Assembly (NCBI GenBank): GCA_035079385.1
Contig: JAVHKY010000004.1
Coordinates: 22,371,001 to 22,435,000, forward strand
Origin: Aspidiotus rigidus
Taxonomy: Eukaryota > Arthropoda > Insecta > Hemiptera > Diaspididae
Length of the DNA stretch: 64,000 bases
Direction: 5' to 3'
Position numbers and translations under genes: made by a program
In this document: positions 33,327 through 45,300 of the stretch, in pieces
Layout of the letters: each line of letters starts with the position of its first letter
Numbering within the stretch: position 1 is the stretch's first letter
The notes under the pieces: model-generated
Databases searched by the model: none
Seen by the model: only the letters and a program-made list of their open reading frames with translations
What the model was told of the DNA's origin: nothing

Positions 33327-36300
33327 GTACGTTTCTCAATCATGTATATCCTTAAAGCTTTATTTTAAAAGTAAATTCGAGATTCAACTAACCCGATGCC
33401 TCGGTTCGATGACAGCCCTGCAAATACTCTATTCAAAGGCAACAAGTATGAAATGTGTCGAGCTTGAAGCGCCGAAGCGTATTCACAAACTGGTTATGGG
33501 AAAGAAATACGCGTTCGTTCGCGAATTGGAAGACTCTTACAAACAAGTAAGTACGAATTTTTACGTGCGCGAATCATCCGACAGTCGAGTAATTGATCAA
33601 TTTTAATATTTTCCAATTGCGAATAGTGTCACATTGAATTTACGGAAGACAAGATACGAGTCGAAAGCGTGCCCGAGTATATAGACGAATTGAAAAACAA
33701 GCTGCAGGAGAAGATCAACTATTATCTCTACCATTACGAAATCGTTGATTTGGAAGTGAATCCTAAGTACTTCAAACATATTATTGGCAAGAGTGGTGCT
33801 AATGGTAAGTATTTTCCTCGTGGTGTCCAGAATGCGTGAAATTTCAAATTAGGATAGAAGATATTAATTGCATTCTTTACGTTTTTTATGTGTGCAGTAA
33901 ATAGACTGAAGAACGATTACGACGTTCTGTTATCTATTACCGAAAACGATAACAACAACAGCATACGAATTGAAGGCACGAAAGAGAACGTAGCGTTAGT
34001 TAAGAAGGTATGCATTTTGTCGGCAGATTTTGATAAAGAGCGGGTTTCTCGAAGCTCGGATTACGTGGCTAATCAAAAGTAAATTTTTACTCAAAATGAC
34101 CGAAATTCCACAGGATTTAGAAGAACAAATTCAAAAATTGGAGAATGGGAAAGAACGAGATATCATCATCCAACATAAGCATCATCGTACATTCACGAAT
34201 AATAAACGCGAGAAGATGAAGGAATTGCAGGAAATGTTTAAAGTTTTGATAATGTTTCCGAATCCAGGTCTGTACATCTTGTCTTGTGATTTCAAACACT
34301 CGTCATCTCGTTTTCTTTAATTATTTTCCTTTTATCCGCAGGTGAAACTAGCGACGTCGTTAAAATTAAAGGTCAGAAAGATGACGTGGACAAGTGTTAT
34401 AAGCATTTGTCGAAAGTGGTAAAAGAGATGAATGAGAACTCGTACAGTATAGAGTTACCGATCTTCAAACAGCTTCATAAGTGTATCATCGGTCGCGGGG
34501 GAGCGAATATCAAGAAGGTAAATATGCTCAAAAAGTGTGAGTGTCGTGAAAGTACCTTGCAGACGTAACATACGTGCATCATTTGTGTAGATTCGGGACG
34601 AAACCGGAACCAAGATCGATTTACCCGCCGAGGGCGATATGAGCGATGCTATCGTCATCACTGGTAGAAAGGAGCAAGTTGAAGAAGCGAAAGAACGTAT
34701 TTTGAAGATTCAAAATGAGATGGTGAGTTGGAAGGAGTTTGAAAATAGGATTTCGAGAACATTCTGTAGTTCTTCCTAATCATATTTTCCTCTTTTTCAC
34801 GTAGGGCAATATCGTAACTGAAGAGATAACGGTGATACCAAAACTCTTAGCGCGCAAGAAACTTATGCAAGCTATTAAGGACGAATGCGGTAGCGCGCAG
34901 ATCAAGCTTCCGCCACCTGATGGTAAAAGTGATAAAGTGAGTATCGCAGTTCGATTGTTTTTTTTCGACCACCCCCCTCTCCCCCTCCTCGGAAACACAA
35001 TACATCAAAGGTAAAAATCATTCTAAATATCCCTAGGGTTGAAATTTCCTCAAATTCTTGAAGGGCCGAAGCCAAATTATTCGAGCAGTCGTAGAGATCA
35101 CGTGCGTATTCGCAAATAGCTTTCGTTCTCCTTGGAATCACAATCTCTAATATACATAGGATGGAATTTTAATCAGAAAGTATTGCAGGCTTGCCAATTG
35201 ATCACCATGTGTCATCATTTTCCTATTCATGAAAGAAGGAAAAGAGGGGGGGGGGGGAAGAAAAATGAATACCATCAATTTGAATTGATTCTCATTAATC
35301 GAGACGTCATTGTTGTTGATATGGTAAGCTCAAAATATCGATATCAATCAACGAAAACCTTTCCAAGTCCCGCTGTATTTATTGCTGTGAAGTTTATATC
35401 CTTTCTAGGCCCCCTTCCCCTCCAGTCTCCTCTCCTCGATTACCATTCCACCAATCAAAAAAATTCTCAAGTCCTACTGTATCCGTGATAGTCAAAATTT
35501 CGGCATTTTTCAAATTTCCTTTTTTAATATTGCTCCGTTGATCGGCAACATTTTCTCAAGTCTCGCCTTCGTAGGCGTTAAAGTTCCTCCCGTTCAGAGA
35601 TTTCGGGCTCGAAATTTTTTCATGTTCTTCCTCTACAAGCGTTTGGAGCTTAAAATCTTCTCGAATCCCTTTTATACAGAGATTTCAAAGCTCAAAACTG
35701 TCACTTTCCTTCTTTATGAAGATTGGAGATGGAATTCCTTCAAGTCCCTCAATTAAGGTCACGAGCGCGGAATTTTCTCGAGTCTTACTATCTGGTATAA
35801 TTATGAAGCTCGAAATTCCTAGGGAGCGTAATTGTAGAGCTCGAAATTTGAAATAACTAATAGGAAACCGGTTTTTCTCAGCGGGTAACTCGCTATCTGT
35901 TTTGCAGGAGAAAGAATGTCCGCGTCAACCTTTGTGCCGTCATCAATGACCTTGACCGTATTTAGGAACTTCTAAAAATGTTAAGTTCTGATTCTCTATT
36001 AAGAAGACTTGAGAAAAATTCAGATTTTAAGCCTTTAAAAAGAAGGGATGGGCTCGGGGAAGTACCGTCTTGTCGTGTGGCACCCGTATGTATTGGTTTT
36101 TTGAAGATATAAAATTCGGTGCCGTATCTTCTCTATCGATTCTCATTCTTCGATTAGATAATTGTCTCTCCTCTCCCCCCTTCCTCTAAAATATATAGCT
36201 AAATTATTGAAATTATTCTTGGTCCCGCTCTTAAAATATGTAGCTTGAGAATAGGTTCTGTTTTCAGTCCCTGCTCTCATATTCTCTTATTCCTCAGTGG

Positions 36301-39300
36301 CCTAATATCTTCAAGGATGACTCTAAAAAATCTGCACATTCTTGTTACAATTTCCTCCTCTTTCCTCTCACATTCTTTTACTCCTCAGCAGTCGATTGTC
36401 TCCCAAGCTCTTCTCCTAAATTAATGGAAGACCCTCGAAAATCTGCACATTCGTGTGACAATCAGATTCCTCAAGACTCAGAAGTATTAGTACTCTTTTT
36501 TCTGCTTTATACCCGCCTCCGCTCTTCGTGATGACTTCATCAATTACCTTGACCTTATTTAGGTGCCTACTTACAAAAATTTCGTGCTCCGATACTCTGT
36601 AGAGGGACTTTGAGAAAAGTCCGAGCTATGAACCTCTGTAGAGGTATAAAAATTCCGAAGCTAAGCTATGATACGAAGTCTTCATGGACTGAAAATGGGC
36701 TCAGAGGAGCATTAAGGCTGAGACCTCTTATGTTCAGACTAATTTCAAGCTATGAGAGTTACATACTCACGTCATCATTGGCATTGATATATCCTTTGAG
36801 TTCCGAACCTTTGTAGTGGGTGACTTGGAAAAATCGGAGCTATGAACCTTAGAAGAGGTAGATGCAGAAGAAGGGTGAACTTTGAACCTTCAAGCTCGGC
36901 TATAACTGTGTATTCTGGAGCTAAATTCATCTTCTGGGCCTAAAAGCTGGATTACAACTAGTCTCGGAGGATTTTAGGCTAAAACCTTTCAAGTGAAGAC
37001 TCTCCTTCTCTCTACGATTTGGGTTCAAGCTTGGTTAACCGATTTTGAAGAAAAAATGAGAGTTGAAGACGGGCGTGACGTCATCAATATACGTAGATGT
37101 TAAGGAGACGGAGCGAGGGCATGACAGTAGCAGGGCCGGACATCTTTTGAAATGCTTGAAGATGAGGGAAGTACGAGCAGGAAAGTTCGACGTCATCAGG
37201 CAATAATAATTTTCTGGTCAAATCATTTTACAGAGCGTGATGTCAAGGGGGAAGGTGGCTTGCAGAATATAGATAGAAAACAGTAGTAATTAATGACAGA
37301 TGATTGTGGGCTCCCCGCTGCCTTTGCAGGAGTTGCAGTGATCGCCAATTTTTTTTTTTTTTTTTTGAAAAATGACATCATTTGACCAGATTTTCAGTCG
37401 TATTACTTATATGAGTTAATGGGACTTGAAAAGTTTCTTCTGATGTGCTGAGATATAAGATGAGCCTTGAACTCTTGCACAAGAAGTGGAATCTGAAGAA
37501 TTTCGGTGATAAATTGAAAATATAAGGAGAGGTGGAACTTGATAGTAATTGGGATGGTAGAATCTCCTACTCGTATATCCATTTTTAGGTCCAGTAGTCG
37601 TTTTTTCTTAATCAAATTTTGTTTTTCAAGGGGTACATTCAGTTGCTATCATTGTTGAGCTTCCATCTGTTGATTTTCAATCATCTCTCTTCACTTCACT
37701 TTGTTTTGTGCATTTTCCCGAACTACCGCCATTCCCTTCGTAACCACAATTTGTCGGACATCGGATATTTTCCCAAATGACCTCCCATAAAACAGATTAC
37801 CTGTCAATACATGAATGTAAATTTGTTTTAGATTATTATTCGAGGGGCTGCCGAAGACGTGGCTAAAGCGAAGCAACAATTGCTGGATTTAGCTGTTGAA
37901 AAACAGCAGTCCAGTCATACAATCGAAATACGTGCCAAGCCTGAGCAACATAAATTTTTGATCGGTAGAAACGGCTCGAGAATCCGTAAGGTGAGTATCG
38001 CTGTTTTATCTTGAAAATGATGATGATGTAGTGAAAATCCAAAGTTGGATTCATTTGAGAAGACTAGAGGCTCTAACCTCCATTCTCAACAACGTTAACG
38101 ATGATGAAATTTTTGTCTTATTTTCGACTTTATGATAGGAAGCATTACATCTTCCTCTACGAGTGCACCTTGTTATATGATATCAAACGTTTCATTTTTA
38201 ATTGCAGATCCGAGAGATGACTGGAGCTCGAATCATCTTCCCTAACGAAAATGACGAAGATAAAGAAACCATAACCATAATCGGTAAAAAAGAGGATGCG
38301 GAAAAAGCGCAAGCTGAATTAGAGACAATCATCGAGCAAATAGTGAGTGCAGATTTAGTAACCATGTCACATCATTGTAAACTGGAAACTATACAAAATA
38401 AAATGGTTTTCCAGAGCAATACCGTGGAGGACTACGTTCATGTGAACCCGAAATATCATAAGAACTTTATCGTGAACCGCGGGGAACTAATCCATAAGAT
38501 TAGCGAAGACTGTGGCAACGTAATCATTTCGTTTCCGCGAGCCTCGAATCAGAACGACTCTCGCGTCGTCGTCAAGGGTAATGCGGACGGAGTCCGCGAA
38601 GCGATTAAGACGATCGAAAGGATTGTACAAGATTTGGTAAGTCGGACCGCGTGTTCGAGTTAATTTCGTTTTCTCCTAACTTCATTAAGTGTGTGCTGTG
38701 CGACTAACCCGGATACGTGTAGGAGAATAAATACGAAGACGAGGTGGCGGTACCTCCTAAATATCACAAACATTTTGTGTCGCGCAAAGGCGAAGTGCTG
38801 CAGAGCATCGTATCCGAGTGCGGCGGTTTCGATCACGTAACCATTTCGTTTCCGCGTACTGACATCAAAGATTCGAAGGTGTTGTTGAAAGGCTCCAAAG
38901 AAGCGGTTCTGAGCGCTAAATCGAAAATTTTAGAGATTGTTAAGGAGTTGGTAAGCGTCGTGTGCTCGCTTCCAGTAGTAGCGTGGCGTGATTTGTTTTG
39001 AATACGTAGTTAGAACAAAGTAGTTTTGGTTCGCTTTTTAGTTTTGGCAAGTTTTCGGTGTGTGGAGTCGAATCCTTTTTTTTGAGAGAGCGACTGAGTG
39101 TAGAATCGTACGAATTGCACGTACCTCAAATATGAGAAGTATATTGCTGCGATGTGAGTACTCCACTGCTAGCTCCCACTATATGTTCTCTATTATAGTG
39201 GGCGTTCCCAACTGTGGTAAAGAAAGATTACAATTTCGCTATAATGTTCGCTGATTATTGTTGTCAGCGGAATACAGTTGATTGTAACACGTATTTCACT

Positions 39301-42300
39301 CGTTCTGAGGAGATGACGATTTTTAAATAATTGACGGCCTCGTGGTTGTCCCACTTTTACCTTGAGACTAGCTTACATCCTTAGACCATCGTGTAGACGA
39401 GGTCAGTTCTTCGCACTTGTTGGCTGAAAGACCAGTTAGTCTCTGAAGAGTATTCAGCTCAATGTTGAGAAATCTTCAGGCTGTAAGGCCTAGTAATGTT
39501 TAACCCTTTGATGAAGTAAGCAATGATCTGGACCTAATTAACGAAAAGTTCTGTGCCCTGAACCCGTGTATTGACCGAAGAAATTTCGGTTATTTTTGAC
39601 GTCCTCGATCTAGTATACTGTAGGGCAGGAAGTTAAATTGTGTATTATCGTCTTAGCTGTTGGAGGGTATCTCAATATCGACAACAAAAAATATTTCGAA
39701 GTACTGAATTTCAAAGCATTTGTGCCCCACTGTCAGAAAATCATTGTTTGCGGGTCGACAAAGAACAGTAAAAGTGTAATGGATACAAAATGACATAGCG
39801 CAGCACATGTGTCAATCATTGTGTATAACTTCTCAAACTCTGATATTCTCGCGTAAGATCACATCTTGTTTTGAATATCATTTTGACTTTATACGTATCT
39901 GCCATACCACGCCTGTATCTGGTCAGTTTTTTTTTTTTTTTTTAATCGTATTCCCACTTAATGCTGTGAAGAAATCGGTTCATGAAATCTCGATAACTTT
40001 CTTGTTATCTTTCTCGGTTTACCACAACTCGCTTATCTGTTTGAAAAAAATAAGCGTTGATGACGTGAGAATACCAGTTTCGAATACTTCTTACACGTGT
40101 AAGAGCGATTGAAAAGAGTATAAAATCAGAACTGTGAATTGTAGTTCGTATTCAATTTATTCGAAGTTTCAGCAGACGTCTAGTAAGACAGCGATATTCG
40201 TTGGTGTTGTTTCTTCTACCGTTATTTTTCACTGATGAAAACGGTCAATATTTTGAATGACTAAGAACGCGAAAATCGCTGTGACGCTGGGCCGACATTT
40301 CAGTCACACCCTTCTCTATCTCCTTCTCACCACCTTCGTTCTTCGACTCATACTTTTTCTTGCCAAGCTTGAACCTAATTCTTAGTGAAAACGGCAGTCT
40401 TATTTTAAAGAGTCTTAGCCTGACATCCTCCTCTGGACTTAGCTTATGTTGGTTGCTCGGAGTAGAAATTAGGCTGAATACTGTATAATCAAAGTCTACC
40501 TTATAGTCCTATAGCTTCTGTTTCTACAGAGATACAGAGTTGAATTTTTTTGTCTAGGTCATTGATGACGTCACAACAGGCGATATCCTCTCCCCAACAA
40601 AACAGAATCCTTGCTAAAACTCAGATGCGTGCTCTTTCAAGAGCTCCACTGCTAGCTCCTACTATATGTTTTGTATTGCAGTAGGCGTTCCCAACAGTGG
40701 TAAATAAATTATATCACAATTTTCACTTTTTTCTGCTGGTTTACATTGTCAGGAGAAGACAATTAATTGTGACAAGTGTTTTTTGGGGAAAATATACTGA
40801 AGGAAAAGCTTCCTTGGAGGATTTGAAAAAATCTCGACCATGTAGAGCCTAGCTTTTTTTGTTCTTGAAATTACCTTGTAAAAATTTACAAATAGACTAA
40901 TCGAGCGAAATATTGTTCTATTATGTGTTATGGATGGAATGTTTCAGTTTTTTTTTTTTTTTTTTTTTTGACGTTTTTGTGACATCTGTGTCAATATTCC
41001 ACTCTTGCGATTTTAGGACTTCATTGTAGTAAAATAATTTTGGAAGAATTGAATATTGTTTTGAACACTCAACTGCAGTTGTTCATCACCTGCGTCTTTT
41101 TATAATATGTTCTCCACTGCTAGCTCCTACTATATATCTCATTTTATAGTAGGCGTTCCCAACTGTGGAAAAGAAACGTGTGACAATTTCGCTATGTTCT
41201 GTTGATTTCACTTGTCAAGAGAATACAATTAATTGCCACAAATGCATGTTTTGGTGGGAGTACGGTAATTAAATTGAAAGTATTGAAAATTTAGTGCCTG
41301 TGAAACGATGAAGACAAGCGATTATTACCCTAATATCACTTGTAACACAAATTTTATTCAGAGAACCTGAACTCGGCTAAAAAAAAGAACATATTTTGCG
41401 AGACTGAATGAATTAATTGCTTTGTAATGGCGGGCGTAGATGAATGAACGCGAGGAAAAGTTGTTGTCGGAGCCATTGTAGCTTTAGTCGTTCATAAATT
41501 TATTGGGAGGTAAATAATTTATTTGAAATGCAGGGTGCCCACTTGTCTGGAAAATCTGGAAGTCAGGGAATTTTGTGAGACCTGGAGAAGTCAGGGAATT
41601 TTTTGAGGTACGTCAAAAAAAGTTCGAGCTAAGAAGTTTTTCCTCCTCCTCCTCTTCTTTCTTTTTTTTTTTTTTGGAGATTATGATCTGGAAAAGTCAG
41701 GGAATTTCATTTCAGAGAAAAAGTGGACACCCTGAAATGTCGGGGAGGGGCCTCAGGACTGATGGCAAACTGAGTTAAGACTCCGGACAGTATTGATTCC
41801 GTTTTAACGCGGAAGATATTATATATTCCATGTTAGATTACTAGTTACTACGGCGCACCTAGCGGCTGGACCGACAGCGCTGACACAGGCTTGTGCTTTG
41901 CACTGTCTTGAGAGGTCGCTTCAAAGCACTCACAGGATGTTGTTACAGTAGTTGAATATGTTTTGTGTACTCATTCTCGTATAATCTTTCTATTCAGTTT
42001 CCCGCTCCATTCACTTTGTGCCAAATTCCACAATTTACAAAAAGCCAAGGCTGCATGAGATCAAGAATTCTACCAGAATCATTGGATATTTCAACTTTTG
42101 TTTGGTAAAATAAATCCCATCATTTTGCCCTTCTATTCAGAGTTCAAACCAAAAAAGAATATTGAGAGAGGAACAAGAGGAAAGATGTCGCCTGTACATT
42201 TTAAATGTACTTCAAAATGTGCAAACAGTACCCATATATTGATAATAGGACAAGGACAAGGACAACAACAAAAGAACTACAGGTTGTACTCATAATCTTG

Positions 42301-45300
42301 CTGCTCAAATGACATTGTGTTTCTTCCAATGATTTTCTGTCCTGTTTTTTTTTTTTTTTCGTCTTCCCTTGTATCAAAAAATGGAACTTTGATTCTATGG
42401 GAGCTAAAATTCTCATTCACATCTTGGAACTTATTCCTGAATACTACAAGTAAGCCCTGAAAGTTTGAAAGCAATTTGTCGAGTGTTTCTTGAGACATAA
42501 AAGCGCAAACAAAGACACAGGAAAACTTTCTGTCTTATATTTTATTTAGACTGGACGCTGCGGCGCGCTTGGCTGCTAGGCCTCCACCGCTGATACAAGC
42601 TTGTTCTTTGCACTTACTGTGAAGGGTTTGTGTTTTGTTGTTGCTTGAATAGGGAAGACAGCTAACCAAGAGCTCCCATGCTTGTGCTCTGCACTTGGCT
42701 GTAGCACAGATGGGAGCTTTTAAATACGTTTGTTTTGTGGAAGCTTTCTGACAAAATCTTATTTTTTGCTAATTCCTCTCTATTCCAAATTTCATCATTC
42801 ACAAAAGCCGCAGCTGGATGGGATCAGGAATTATACCCGTTAATTTTGTAAAATAAATTCCATAATTTTACATGTTTACGTTAAAAGTTCAAACCAAAAT
42901 AGGAGGAAACGTCTTAGTTTGCGTCGTCTACATTTTGTAACCTTCAAAATATTGTTTAGCTAAATGAGCCAAAAATAAATACCAAAAATCTGGACTGGAC
43001 AGCGCCATCGCGCAACAAAACAGGGGAAATTGATGGGCAATGCTGTTGATGGATAGGAGGTTACCTCTAATCAAATCAATCTGAATAAATTTTTATGAGA
43101 GAAAACAATTTGTAAAAGATTTTACGCTCTACATTTTTTCATTTTCTGTTCGAATAGACCGATTCCCAGTGACGACATACTTGCGAACGAACGACAGTGA
43201 TTTCGTTCAATTTGTACTAAAACTAGACCTGCTGCAGCTGCTTCTCTGCAAAGATGTAAACAAACTTTTTGCGTGTTAATTCCCATAAGGATCACGTCAC
43301 GTTCACTAAAACCCGAGTATTTTAAAAATAAACGATATGTTAATGATGAGCGATATCAATAAAGGAAGTGAAAGATTTGTATTTCATGAAACAAGACCGC
43401 TCGTCCCTAACAAATCGTTTATTTTTGAAATATTCACGTTTTTTCAAAGGCCATGTGATTCTTATGGGAATTAACACACAAAAAGTTTGTTTACATCTTT
43501 GCAGAGAAGCAGCTGCAGCATTTAACCTGCTTAGTTCGCAACTCATTCGCGCAAATTCGATTCATTGACGTCACCTGGGAATCGGTCTATCGCTTTGTTC
43601 TCAAGTTTTCTTGGGATTACTCTCTGAGCATTTAAAAGGGAAAACCGTCCTGCTCCTAGCGGATGGCCGGTCAAAGACGACAACAAAAAAACAATAATTA
43701 TCTGTACTCTGGATCTTGTATTTTGCTGCGCATACGCTGGGCAGAATGCAGCAAATGACGTCGCGTCCCTTTCAGATGACTTTTTTATCCTGTTCTTCTT
43801 TGCTCTTCATTTTCCTTTGCATCAAGTGATGTGTCCTGTCTTACAGAACTCTTTTTGTATGTGAGTTGACATTTTAATTTATGGCTTTAAAGTTATTCCT
43901 GAATAACATAAAAATAAATCCTGAGAGTTAGAAAGCAATTTGAACCGGGCATCCGCCAGGATTGCTAACAACGCGCTTGTTTTCTGTTCACTGCCAGATA
44001 TGGAAACGGTATCAACTATGGCTGTATATTGGGAGAAAAATGAAAAATTTGGGATATTTCTCAAATGAGGTGGAATTCAAGGTTTTGTTATCTCATCTAA
44101 TTTGTAAATGTGTGTTTGTGGATAAGTGTTTCTTCGATTTTTTCATCCTTCTCCTCTATATACTGCTAAAGTTATGGGTATTCAAATACGCCATTTTGTG
44201 TGCAAAATTAATATTCCTCATAAGAGCTCACGTTAGGTTTGTGTTTTTGAAAGAAGGACAGATTGAAAATAGCTTGATGGATTTTTTTGAACTTACCAGC
44301 ATTGGAAAGGAAATTCCATGCGCAACAAATTATCGTCCCTCAAATTTTTCTCTAGATTTTTTTTTTTTTTTTTTTTTTTTTTTGTCCAAGCGCTCACAAA
44401 CAAACATAACAAGCGGCAGATGTGTTCAGGCAAAAAAGCAAAAAAAAAAAAAAAAGCGTTTTATCTGAGTTCTATTTATTTATCAAAAAGTCAGAATATG
44501 ATACATAAAGCAAAAAATTGAAGAAAAGATAATATGGTCCATTAAAAATAAAATTTCCTTCCCAAAGTGGGTAAGTTCAAAAACATCCATTGGCTGTTGT
44601 CAAATTATCCTTCTTTGGAGAACACAAATTTAACATACTCGTAGGCCCTGATGTTGAAACATTATTTTTGCGCACAAAATGGCGGATGCAAATACCCATT
44701 CAATATAGAAGCCTAATTGGAACACCTCTTATGTTTTTTTCCTGCTGCATTACCGTGCAAAAATTAATTGGCGTATGTCAGCAGAATTTTTCTGATAAGA
44801 ATCCTGAGAAAAGGGTCTAATACCGATGAGAGTATTTCTGTATAATCACAATTATGATTGAATTGAACATACGTCAAATCTTTTTTCTGGATCCTCATTT
44901 TTGATAACAGTTGTATGGCAGTGGAGTGCAAGGCTAAGGAGCTCGAAAGCGGGTAAAATGGACAACCATTTTGTTTGTGACTTACTTTTTAACTGACAGT
45001 TTCTCTACTGACTGTAATTTTGATAAACTCGACAGCGTAGCTAGCGGCTATTTGTGATTTTTCTATTATCATTGACATCAAGCCATTAGCTACGAGGCAA
45101 TGGCGACAGCACCGGAGGAGTGACGGGACTTGGAATTTTTTCATTGTTCCGCGAGTGAGCAAGGGTTTTTGTATTTTTCCTGCCTTTTGTTGTCGTTCAA
45201 ATTATTCGTTCATTTGTTTTGTAGATCGTCTATTTGTAGGTTTCAGCCTTAGAATATTTTCCAATATGTTTTTATCGAAAAAACAACCAAGTATGAAAAT

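Noticed and set aside
33143..37990. Vigilin central region as a decaying pseudogene because KH loops are lost
   Set aside because: All exons join in frame, splice sites are intact, and N- and C-terminal blocks are well conserved.
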